64,000 bases of DNA from NCBI RefSeq assembly GCF_022758295.1, contig NZ_JALDWJ010000001.1:558001-622000 (forward strand), written 5' to 3'. The DNA comes from Lysobacter sp. CFH 32150. Its GTDB lineage: Bacteria > Pseudomonadota > Gammaproteobacteria > Xanthomonadales > Xanthomonadaceae. The notes beneath the pieces were generated by a model, which was not told the DNA's origin, did not search any database, and saw nothing but the letters and a program-made list of their open reading frames with translations. Position numbers and translations under genes: made by a program. Below, in pieces: positions 57,092 to 64,000 of this stretch (positions within the stretch are counted from its first letter, which is position 1; every line of letters begins with the position of its first letter).

Positions 57092-59695
57092 TCACGTCCG
57101 CGCCAACATCTGCACCAGGTTCGGCAACCCCGCGCCTTGCGCGTAGCGATCGCGGCCGAGATCGGTGCAGTTCTCGATCAGGATCTTCTTGACCCGGTCT
57201 GGATAGCCGATGAATTCGCGGCGCAACGACAGGAACGCGGCGAGGATGCCGGAGACATGTGGCGTCGCCATGCTGGTGCCTGATTCTGCGACGTAGAGGT
57301 CTTCCGCGGCCATCGGGTCGCCTTTCTTCTTCAGCTTCAGGCGCGCTTCGAAATCCGCACGCGCCGAGAAGATCTTTTCGCCCGGCGCCACCAGGTCCGG
57401 CTTGTTGCGGCCGTCCGCGGTCGGACCGCGCGAGGAGAAATAGCTCACGCCGTATGTGTGCGGATTGAGGCGGTGCACCGATCCGACCGCGATCGCTTCC
57501 TCCAGGTTCGCCGGGTCCCCGATCGACAGATCGAGGTTGGCCTGCCACGGGCCGTCATCCAGCGTCTGCAGTACCGCAAAGCCTTCGTTGCCGGCAGCCA
57601 GCGTGATCAGCACGCCCTGCCGCCACAGCCGCCGCAACTCGACGCACAACGGCGTGTGGCCGCAACCGAACACGCTGGGGTCGAAGTTGCCGCCGAGGCT
57701 GAGGTTCACGCCGTGGATGCGCAGCCCGCTCGCCTGCTCGTTGATGCTGGCGATCTTGTCCAGCGCCATCAGAATCCAGGCATCGTCGCCCTGGCCGCGG
57801 TCATCCAGCACCTTGAACGAATGCAGCTTCGCCTTCGGCGCCATGCCGGAGAAACGCATCTTTTCGTGATCGTCTTCGAGCGGTTCGAAGTATTCGCCGG
57901 CGATGATGCCGGCGACATGGGTGCCGTGGCCGAAACGATCGATCATCTCCTCCGCCCCGACCGGCCAGACAGGCTCGTCGCCTGACCAGTCGACGAAACC
58001 ACCGCTGGGCTCGCTCACGGCCGTACTGCTACGAGCCATGGGATTGGTGCAATCCCACAAGCTGACGATGTTCTTGTGCGTGCCGAAATGTGGATGACGG
58101 TGATGGATGCCGGTGTCGAGCACGGCCCATTCGATATTGTGCCCATGCGCGCCGTAAGCCTGGTGCGCGGGTGTCGCCTGCACCATCTGCGCCGAGCGCG
58201 AGATCAGCGCGCGTTTCTTCGCGTTCTGCCACACGCGCTGCACCTGCAGGTTCTCGAATTCCGTGCGCAGCACTTCGATCTCCGCGCGTCGCAGCCGCGC
58301 AGAGACGAAACGCGCGTGGTGCATGATCGCCAGCGCCTCGGGATTGCCGTCCACGGCAAGCTGGCGCAGGCGCTCATCGATACGGCGACGACCTTCGGCA
58401 ACCGTCAGCCGGGTCTTATCGACCTTGTCGGTGACTTCGATCAACACCGGATGGCGATAGCTGTCCGGCTCGGTTTCAAAACGCTCGACCAGATCGGATG
58501 TCACCACTTGGCGACCGAGACTGCGCGCGAATTCCCGGCCGACCGTCGCGTACACCTGTTGCTGCACGGCCTTGGTCGACAGATAGCCCATCGAGGAATG
58601 CGCGCTTTCGCGGAACAACGGATTGGCGTCGCGCTCTTCGCGCGGAATGATGTAATTGGCGAATGCGGCTTTCGGGTGCAGTGCGATGTCGTCGCCGAGG
58701 TTGCGATCGAAAGCCACCACGTCGCCGACGGCGGCGACATTCAACCAACGGCTGACGCAGGGCGGGAACGGCAACTGCTGCTTGCCCGTCCACTTCTTGA
58801 ATACGCTGCGCACCGGCGGCAAGCCCAGCGGCGAACCGAGGGTGACGAACAACTGCACGTCGATGTCGGCCTTGCTCAGCTGGCGCAGCACGTCGTAGGC
58901 GATCATCGTGCCCTGGCTGTGCGCCACCACCACGAACGGCCCGCCGCCCGTCTGCAATCGCGACAGGAACACGTCCTCCATCTGCTTGCGGTGTTTTGGG
59001 TCGAACAGGAAATCCTGCACATCGGGCAGTGCGACGCCGGTGACCAGGTCGGTCAGCTGGCGCAGCAGGAAATCGCCGATGCCTTTGCTGCGCAGGCCGT
59101 AGGTGCCTTTGCGATCGCCACTGGTGCCCGCCGCAGCTTCGCGTTTGGCACGTTCGATCATTTCGAGGCCGAGTTCGCGGAGGAAATCCTGCTCGGCGGC
59201 ATCCTGCGTGATCGCCTGCACTGCAATCTCGAGTTCCACTTCCGGCTGCGGCTCACCTACCGCCAGTACGCTGCGCACCCGGGTCGATTCCTGCGGATCG
59301 TGGCAGGCGCATTTCGGATCGATGCAGTCGCATACTTCCGGTTGCGGGTAGCGCGCGCGATTGACCCAGTACGCCATCCGCGTGCGTTCACCCATGTCCT
59401 TACCGAACAAGGCGCGGTCCCAGCGCACCACCAGAACCTGCTCCGCGGCATGGTTGCCGATGCCGTGAATGTAGACCGCGGTCTGCGACTTGGCGAGGCC
59501 GCCAGTCAACGCGTTCTTGACCACCTTGGCGCGGTCGTACAACGGCTGGAAAACGATCTTGTTGGGCGGACCGAAGTCGGGCTCGCGTGGTGCGTGCTTG
59601 CGAGCTGTCGGCTTGCCCTTCGCTTTCGGCTTCGGTTTTGGCGGGGCAGCCCTGCTTGCACGCTTCGTACGCTGACGCTTGGGTTCGCTGCGCAT
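57092..59695 (-). CDS. Bifunctional alpha/beta-hydrolase - subtilisin-like (S8) protease fusion
   Basis: Protein of 867 aa. Residues 1-40 are a Lys/Arg/Pro-rich tail with no signal peptide. Residues about 70-400 look like an alpha/beta-hydrolase: YIHGIGN (75-81, oxyanion strand), VVVAHSQGTMIAYDVL with nucleophile Ser260, AAVGDVVAFD (Asp325 or Asp330) and ESAHSSMGYL (His366). A Cys/His cluster CDCIDPKCACHD is at 122-133. A helical linker (400-500) leads to a complete S8 domain: Asp527 in AVLDTGI, His590 in GHGTHVAG, oxyanion Asn703 in AAGNEG, and Ser808 in GTSMATPHVSG. The ATG at 59695 follows a perfect AGGAGGTG; an upstream in-frame codon (59731) is rejected. Both centres look intact; role unknown. 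Confidence 0.88.
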   Translation of the reverse strand: MRSEPKRQRTKRASRAAPPKPKPKAKGKPTARKHAPREPDFGPPNKIVFQPLYDRAKVVKNALTGGLAKSQTAVYIHGIGNHAAEQVLVVRWDRALFGKDMGERTRMAYWVNRARYPQPEVCDCIDPKCACHDPQESTRVRSVLAVGEPQPEVELEIAVQAITQDAAEQDFLRELGLEMIERAKREAAAGTSGDRKGTYGLRSKGIGDFLLRQLTDLVTGVALPDVQDFLFDPKHRKQMEDVFLSRLQTGGGPFVVVAHSQGTMIAYDVLRQLSKADIDVQLFVTLGSPLGLPPVRSVFKKWTGKQQLPFPPCVSRWLNVAAVGDVVAFDRNLGDDIALHPKAAFANYIIPREERDANPLFRESAHSSMGYLSTKAVQQQVYATVGREFARSLGRQVVTSDLVERFETEPDSYRHPVLIEVTDKVDKTRLTVAEGRRRIDERLRQLAVDGNPEALAIMHHARFVSARLRRAEIEVLRTEFENLQVQRVWQNAKKRALISRSAQMVQATPAHQAYGAHGHNIEWAVLDTGIHHRHPHFGTHKNIVSLWDCTNPMARSSTAVSEPSGGFVDWSGDEPVWPVGAEEMIDRFGHGTHVAGIIAGEYFEPLEDDHEKMRFSGMAPKAKLHSFKVLDDRGQGDDAWILMALDKIASINEQASGLRIHGVNLSLGGNFDPSVFGCGHTPLCVELRRLWRQGVLITLAAGNEGFAVLQTLDDGPWQANLDLSIGDPANLEEAIAVGSVHRLNPHTYGVSYFSSRGPTADGRNKPDLVAPGEKIFSARADFEARLKLKKKGDPMAAEDLYVAESGTSMATPHVSGILAAFLSLRREFIGYPDRVKKILIENCTDLGRDRYAQGAGLPNLVQMLART

Positions 59696-59826
59696 GACTG
59701 CACCTCCTGTGTCATCACGGCCAACGGCCATCCGGTCCGGATCAGGCCAAGAGCAGCACCCTACTGAATTTTTGTGAACACAGCGTCACCGATGGCGAGC
59801 GCTGTCCCTGAAACCAGAAACGGCAA

Positions 59827-59844
59827 GCCCGCCGAGAGGCGGGC
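59827..59844 (-). terminator. Hairpin after the PuuD-like gene
   Basis: GCCCGCC-TCTC-GGCGGGC read on the minus strand, followed by TTGCCGTTTC. A probable terminator for the PuuD-like gene, about 37 bp past its stop. Confidence 0.6.
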
Positions 59845-59880
59845 CTGCATGCTGCGAATTGCGATTCGTTGATCGACCCG

Positions 59881-60465
59881 TCAGAGGCCGCCGTTCTGCT
59901 GCGCCACCATGAAGTAGAGCATCGGGATGGAAAGCATGGTGTTGAAGCGCGAGGTCAGCATCGCGAGGCGCGCGGCCTTGGCTTTGGCATCGGCTTCCAC
60001 CTGGACGATGCCCAGCGCCTTCTTCTGGTTCGGCCAGATGATGAACCAGACATTGAATGCCATGAGCAGCGCCATCCACATGCCGATACCAATTGCCTTG
60101 ACGGGATCCTGGATGCTCAGTGCCGGCACGAGATAGCCCGACATGCTGGCGAGGACGATGCCGGTCACCACCGTCGCGAGCGCCGCCCAGCGGAACCAGA
60201 ACAGCGCCGCCGGCGCGATCACCTTGCTGACCGCCGGCTTGTGCTCGTCCGGGATCTTGGGCATCGAGGGGATCTGCACGAAATTGAAGTACCACAACAG
60301 GCCGATCCACAACACGCCGGACAGCACGTGCAACCAGCGCGCGAAGAACAGCCAGTAGAACTGCTCGCCCATCTTGCCGAAGGTGCCGGCGATGCCGAGG
60401 ATGATGAAAAGAATGACGAGGCCGGCGACGATCGTGCGGCCCAGCGATTGGAAAATTGCGCCCAT
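59881..60465 (-). CDS. PuuD-like integral membrane protein (Urate_ox_N type)
   Basis: Protein of 194 aa with about five transmembrane segments (TIVAGLVILFIILGIAG; RWLHVLSGVLWIGLLWYFNF; FRWAALATVVTGIVLASMSG; AIGIGMWMALLMAFNVWFII; and a shorter C-terminal one). HVLSGVLWIGLLWYFNF and the IWPNQKK region resemble the membrane part of PuuD urate hydroxylases. PuuD proper carries a C-terminal cytochrome c domain (CxxCH) that is absent here, so urate oxidation cannot be assumed. The ATG at 60465 has AAGGGGA upstream; a longer in-frame reading is not supported. Confidence 0.7.
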   Translation of the reverse strand: MGAIFQSLGRTIVAGLVILFIILGIAGTFGKMGEQFYWLFFARWLHVLSGVLWIGLLWYFNFVQIPSMPKIPDEHKPAVSKVIAPAALFWFRWAALATVVTGIVLASMSGYLVPALSIQDPVKAIGIGMWMALLMAFNVWFIIWPNQKKALGIVQVEADAKAKAARLAMLTSRFNTMLSIPMLYFMVAQQNGGL

Positions 60466-60575
60466 AGAAATCCCCTTCCCAGTGATTGCGGTCCAGACCT
60501 GGGCGAGTCTGGCCCGAAAAGGGAAAGGAGGCAATTGACGCACCGCACGATCCGAACGGTCAGTAGCCGCCCGCC

Positions 60576-61046
60576 TCAAGCCCGGTGATAGGGATGGTTC
60601 GCCAGCAGCGCCGCAGCGCGGTAAAGCTGCTCGGCGACCACCATGCGCACCAGCATGTGCGGCAGGGTCAACGGGCCGAGCGACCAGGTTTCGTCGGCGC
60701 GTGCGATGACTTCGGGTGCATGGCCTTCGGGACCGCCGATCAGGAAAGCCAGTTCACGGCCCTGCCCGCGCCAATGCTCGAGTCGTTGCGCGAGTTGTTC
60801 AGACGTCCATGACTTGCCACGACCATCGAGCGCGATCACCTGCGGTGCCTTTGGCAATGCGCCGAGCACGCGCTGGCCTTCCTCATGCATCGCACGCACG
60901 GGATCGCGGCCCTTGCCGCGCAGGCCGGGTTCGATTTCGATCAATTCCAGTGGCAACCAGTGCGACAGGCGTTTCTGGTATTCGCCGAAACCCTCGGCGA
61001 CCCAGCGTGGAGCGTGTTCGCCGACGGCAATGAGCTTGGCTTTCAT
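60576..61046 (-). CDS. rlmH: 23S rRNA (pseudouridine1915-N3)-methyltransferase
   Basis: SPOUT-fold methyltransferase of 156 aa acting on helix 69 of assembled 70S ribosomes. IALDGRGKSWTSEQLAQRL, FLIGGPEGHAPEVIARAD and LPHMLVRMVVAEQLYRAAAL then HPYHRA form the knotted SAM-binding site. Follows rsfS by 24 bp, the conserved rsfS-rlmH pairing. Confidence 0.97.
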   Translation of the reverse strand: MKAKLIAVGEHAPRWVAEGFGEYQKRLSHWLPLELIEIEPGLRGKGRDPVRAMHEEGQRVLGALPKAPQVIALDGRGKSWTSEQLAQRLEHWRGQGRELAFLIGGPEGHAPEVIARADETWSLGPLTLPHMLVRMVVAEQLYRAAALLANHPYHRA

Positions 61047-61070
61047 CCCGATGGCACCGACGCCAGCGCT

Positions 61071-61490
61071 TTACAGCCGGCGTTCGGCGTCGGTTTCACT
61101 TTCGTACTCGGGCGGCTGGTCGCCCACGGTCCACAACCGCTCCAGCGCGTAGAACTCGCGCACGCGTGGCAGCATCACGTGGACGACGACGTCGCCAAGA
61201 TCGACCAGCACCCATTCCGCTTCGCGCTCGCCTTCGACGCCGAGCGGTTGCACGTCGAGCTTCTTGGCATGGCGCACGACTTCATCGGCAATCGACTTGA
61301 CGTGGCGGGTGGAGGTGCCTGACGCGATCACCAGGTAGTCGGTGACGCTGCTCTTCCCACGCACGTCGATCTGCGCGACATCCTTGGCTTTGAGTTCTTC
61401 GACCGCGGCGTGCACTGTCTTCAGCAGGACGTCGATGGGCGGCGGCGGGTTTGGCAGGCGGGTCTTGATGACTTGCGCGGCGGTGGTCAA
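61071..61490 (-). CDS. rsfS: Ribosomal silencing factor RsfS
   Basis: Binds L14 and blocks subunit joining when nutrients fall; 139 aa. VEELKAKDVAQIDVRGKSSV, TDYLVIASGTSTRHVKSIAD, EAEWVLVDLGDVVVHVMLP and REFYALERLW are family hallmarks. The start appears to be a TTG at 61490; no better in-frame ATG lies upstream of the conserved region, so the exact start is uncertain. Confidence 0.94.
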   Translation of the reverse strand: MTTAAQVIKTRLPNPPPPIDVLLKTVHAAVEELKAKDVAQIDVRGKSSVTDYLVIASGTSTRHVKSIADEVVRHAKKLDVQPLGVEGEREAEWVLVDLGDVVVHVMLPRVREFYALERLWTVGDQPPEYESETDAERRL

Positions 61491-61519
61491 GGGCTGTCGG
61501 CTCTCTGGGTTCGCTGAGG

Positions 61520-61525
61520 ATTATA
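61520..61525 (-). promoter_or_regulatory. -10-like box before rsfS
   Basis: TATAAT on the minus strand overlaps the TAA stop of nadD, 30 bp before rsfS. No convincing -35 lies at the proper distance, so it is a candidate only. Confidence 0.35.
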
Positions 61526-62210
61526 ACGGAGGGGCGTGAACGCCCCGGTCGCGGTATAGGCCGCGGCGGTCGATGTAGTCGGCGACCGCGGGTGGCACCC
61601 AGTCCCGCCACGGTTCACCCGCACGGATGCGGCGGCGCAGCTCGGTGGAGGATTCCTGCCGCTGTTCGACCAGCGGGAACACCGCGAATCCGCCCGCCGC
61701 GGCGCCATGCAACTGCGATGCGCGACACTGGCGCGGGGTGATTTCGGCGTAGACCGCGGGTGCCCTGCGCTCAATCGAATCGCCGTCGGTCAACGAACCA
61801 GGCCGCTGCACGGCGAGGATATGCGCGTAGTCGAATAATTGGCGCCAGTGTTTCCAGGTGTCGAGTTCGAGCAACGAATCGCTGCCGATCATCCACGCGA
61901 TCGGCGCATCCGGGCCAAGTTCGGCGCGTAATTCGTGCAAGGTGTCGATCGTGTAGGACGGGCCATCGCGGTCCAGTTCCCGGCGATCCACGTGCAGACC
62001 GGATTCCTCGTCGACTGCGAGTTCCAGCATCGCCGCACGCTGTTTGGCATCGGCGTGGGTCGGACCCTTGTGCGGCGGATCGGCTGCGGGCAACAAATGG
62101 ACCTGTGTGGCCAGCGCATCGCGCACGGCGCGTGCGATGGCGAGATGTCCGTTGTGCACCGGGTCGAACGTACCGCCATAGCACACGAAGAGTCTTGGCA
62201 TGGCGCTCAC
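61521..62210 (-). CDS. nadD: Nicotinate-nucleotide adenylyltransferase
   Basis: Converts nicotinate mononucleotide to deamido-NAD; about 229 aa. The nucleotidyltransferase motif is YGGTFDPVHNGHLAIARAV; DPPHKGPTHADAKQRAAML, MIGSDSLLELDTWKHW and the C-terminal ISSTELRRRIR-type segment (ESSTELRRRIRAGE) complete the site. I favour a GTG at 62210 because it forms GTGA with the holA stop; the next in-frame ATG is at 62201. Confidence 0.95.
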   Translation of the reverse strand: MSAMPRLFVCYGGTFDPVHNGHLAIARAVRDALATQVHLLPAADPPHKGPTHADAKQRAAMLELAVDEESGLHVDRRELDRDGPSYTIDTLHELRAELGPDAPIAWMIGSDSLLELDTWKHWRQLFDYAHILAVQRPGSLTDGDSIERRAPAVYAEITPRQCRASQLHGAAAGGFAVFPLVEQRQESSTELRRRIRAGEPWRDWVPPAVADYIDRRGLYRDRGVHAPPL

Positions 62211-63238
62211 GAAGCGAGCAGACGCAGCGCTTTCGGTTCGGCGACCGCGAGCAGTAGACGCTCCAGCGCCAGCCACGCATCGCCGGGTGCGCGGCCCTTG
62301 GCAATGCGGTCGACCTTGCCCGCTTCGCTGACGAAACGTTCCCAACGTGGCGCGGCATGGCGTTGCAGGGCGCGGCGGAACACCGCCTGTTTCGATTCCC
62401 AGACCCGTTGCGCCTTGAATTCGTTGGCGAGGTTGCCACCGCGCGCCTGTACCCGCGCAAGTGCGGCGGCACGCTGCAACTCCATCACCACCATGCCGAG
62501 CAGTGCCGGCACCGCTTCACCCTCGGCGCGCAGGCCGGCGAGCATGCGCGAGACCTGTGCGCCCTGCCCGTTCATCGCCGCATCGACCAGACGGAACACG
62601 TCGAAGCGCGCCGCATCGGCTACGAGCGAATCCATGCGCGAGGCGTCGATGGTTTCCCCATCGCAGAGCAGGACGAGTTTGTCGACCTCCTGCGCCGCGG
62701 CGAGCAGGTTGCCCTCGATCCGATCGGCAAGACGCTGCACCGCCTCGCGTTCGGCGCGCAACCCCTTACTGTGCAAACGTCGCTCGATCCAGTCCGGCAA
62801 ATCGTGCGGCTTGATCGCCCATGCAATCACGACATGGCCGACGCGCGCGACCGCGTCGCTCCATTTGCCAGCGTGTTGCTTGCTCCACTCGCCGCCAGTG
62901 ATCAACAGGGTGACGTCAGGTGGTGGATCGGCGCAGAAACCGACGATGGCTTCGCTGCCGTCCTTGCCCGGCTTGGCTGTAGGCAGGCGCAGTTCGACCA
63001 ATCGACGGCTGGCGAACAAGCTCGGTGCGCGGAACGTGGCTTCTAGCGTGTCCCAGTCGAAATCGCGGCTGTCCGCGTCAAATACCTCGCGCTCCGCAAT
63101 GCCCTGCGCACGTGCCGCGGCACGCACTGCATCGGCGGCCTCAAGCACCAGCAGCGGCTCGGGACCTGCAATCAGGTAAACAGACCGCAGCGGCTCGCCC
63201 GCGAGCTGCGTGGCCAGCCGTGCAGGGGTGAGTTCCAT
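62207..63238 (-). CDS. holA: DNA polymerase III subunit delta
   Basis: Clamp-loader subunit that opens the beta clamp; 343 aa. It starts MELTPARLATQLAGEPLRSV, with VYLIAGPEPLLVLEAADAVR (P-loop-like fold), REVFDADSRDFDWDTLEAT, SLFASRRLVELRLPT and GNLLAAAQEVDKLVLLCDGE. Begins one base after the lptE stop, so it is probably coupled to it. Confidence 0.95.
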   Translation of the reverse strand: MELTPARLATQLAGEPLRSVYLIAGPEPLLVLEAADAVRAAARAQGIAEREVFDADSRDFDWDTLEATFRAPSLFASRRLVELRLPTAKPGKDGSEAIVGFCADPPPDVTLLITGGEWSKQHAGKWSDAVARVGHVVIAWAIKPHDLPDWIERRLHSKGLRAEREAVQRLADRIEGNLLAAAQEVDKLVLLCDGETIDASRMDSLVADAARFDVFRLVDAAMNGQGAQVSRMLAGLRAEGEAVPALLGMVVMELQRAAALARVQARGGNLANEFKAQRVWESKQAVFRRALQRHAAPRWERFVSEAGKVDRIAKGRAPGDAWLALERLLLAVAEPKALRLLAS

Positions 63239-63239
63239 T

Positions 63240-63752
63240 TCAGGGTGCGGGGGTCGCCGACACGCGCGAGGCGGCGTCGATGCGACGCAGGATCGCCGCG
63301 CTCATTTCGCGCCGCAACTCGCGCGTGAGGATTTCGCGTTCGCTTTCGGAGCCGGTCAGGTCAGTCGGCGAGGCGACGTAATCGCGCGCGAGTTCCACCG
63401 CCTGTCTCGGCATCACAAACGAGCCATCGGCCCTGCGCAGCGCGAAGATCACCGCGTAGCGCAGGCTGAATTCCTGGGCGCGACCGAACTCGTCGATGCT
63501 GATCGCCGTATTGCCCCAGCGCTCCGACTGCACTTCCAGCGTTGCGGTGTTCGCGGCGTTGGCATCGCTGGCTGGTGTGGCACCAGCACGTCCGAGCGCC
63601 TCCGCCAGCGATTCCGCCAGCGGGCTGTAGGGATCGTTCGATACCACCCGCACCGGGCCGAGCTCGGCCGGCAAGGCCAGCGCGTTACGCAGGTGGAAAC
63701 CACAGGCCGAGAGGGTCAAGGCCAGCAATGCTGCAACCAGGATTCGGATCAT
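63240..63752 (-). CDS. lptE: LPS-assembly lipoprotein LptE
   Basis: Outer-membrane lipoprotein that plugs and assists LptD in LPS insertion; 170 aa. MIRILVAALLALTLSACGFH carries the lipobox LSAC and the family's CGFHLR start, with SLRYAVIFALRRADG and the C-terminal LRREMSAAILRRIDA. I chose the ATG at 63752 because it leaves a standard lipoprotein signal; a codon at 63797 would add 15 residues containing the near-repeat TSVIQTG. Lies downstream of leuS, as in E. coli. Confidence 0.93.
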   Translation of the reverse strand: MIRILVAALLALTLSACGFHLRNALALPAELGPVRVVSNDPYSPLAESLAEALGRAGATPASDANAANTATLEVQSERWGNTAISIDEFGRAQEFSLRYAVIFALRRADGSFVMPRQAVELARDYVASPTDLTGSESEREILTRELRREMSAAILRRIDAASRVSATPAP

Positions 63753-63834
63753 GCCGGTTTGAATCACGCTGGTTTGAATCGTGCTGATCTGGGTCATGCG
63801 GCCAGTCTGGACGAGGTCGCGGCGCGCGGCAAGG

Positions 63835-64000
63835 TCATGCGGCGACGATGTTCACGATCTTGCCCGGCACCACGATCACCTTCTTCACGCTCAGGTTGGC
63901 CAGGAAGTGGGCAACGTTGGATTCAGCCAACGCCGCGGCCTCGACCTGTTCGCGCGACGCATCCGGCGCAACCTCGATCGTGCCTCGCAGCTTGCCATTC
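63835..64000 (-). CDS. leuS: Leucyl-tRNA synthetase (3' end; runs off the right edge)
   Basis: The last 54 codons read [20 protein letters not shown] to [16 protein letters not shown], the C-terminal tRNA-binding domain of LeuRS (VQVNGKLRGKI and VPGKLVNIV in relatives). The catalytic part is outside the window. It heads the conserved leuS-lptE-holA-nadD-rsfS-rlmH series. Confidence 0.93.
   Translation of the reverse strand, partial: NGKLRGTIEVAPDASREQVEAAALAESNVAHFLANLSVKKVIVVPGKIVNIVAA

Noticed and set aside
57092-59731. A start at 59731 for the hydrolase-protease fusion
   Set aside because: The ATG at 59695 has a perfect AGGAGGTG; the upstream stretch overlaps that site and looks non-coding.

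Overview
The window is high-GC, densely coded chromosomal DNA from a gammaproteobacterium. Gene content and order point to the family Xanthomonadaceae (Lysobacteraceae), for example a Lysobacter- or Luteimonas-like organism. The genus is an inference and cannot be fixed from the sequence alone. Most of the window is core genome. I found no phage, complete insertion sequence, CRISPR array, tRNA or rRNA gene.

Layout: (1) 1-3.4 kb: the 5' part of map diverges from a Tat-exported intradiol dioxygenase, followed by rpsB and tsf with a palindromic repeat between them and a strong terminator. (2) 3.4-10.6 kb: an otsB-GH15-otsA trehalose operon diverges from a family 4 glycosyltransferase and a debranching-type glucosidase. 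(3) 10.6-18.9 kb: an operon of DUF2798-like protein, SDR oxidoreductase, and the three parts of an RND efflux pump (MFP, permease, outer-membrane factor) diverges from a LysR regulator. (4) 19-39.2 kb: the essential envelope and lipid cluster pyrH, (CDF transporter), frr, uppS, cdsA, dxr, rseP, bamA, lpxD, fabZ, lpxA, lpxB, rnhB, then a small accessory patch, dnaE and accA. (5) 39.2-45.8 kb: a small membrane protein, tilS, xseB, ispA, a CHASE2 membrane protein, an SH3-M48 metalloprotease and a DUF4870 protein. (6) 45.8-55.2 kb: pmbA diverging from darP (yjgA), then tldD, yhdP, rng and maf. (7) 55.3-60.5 kb: a SIMPL protein, a TonB-like protein, a large alpha/beta-hydrolase-subtilase fusion and a PuuD-like membrane protein. 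(8) 60.5-64 kb: rlmH, rsfS, nadD, holA, lptE and the 3' end of leuS.

The envelope genes form one long, tightly coupled transcription unit with many ATGA overlaps. It supplies undecaprenyl diphosphate, CDP-diacylglycerol, isoprenoid precursors, lipid A and the BAM machinery. The leuS-side cluster joins LPS transport, DNA clamp loading, NAD synthesis and ribosome maturation.

The unusual material sits in the gaps. A 265-bp element at 19755-20019 folds on paper into an almost perfect three-way junction and abuts the GTG start of the CDF gene. A dense palindrome cluster lies at 20896-21179 before frr. A perfect 248-bp tandem duplication at 33892-34387 covers the end of a YkvA-like gene and a paralogous pseudogene fragment. 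An 867-residue protein at 57092-59695 appears to carry two complete serine-hydrolase catalytic centres, one alpha/beta-hydrolase and one subtilase. That protein and the 265-bp element are the best candidates for something undescribed.
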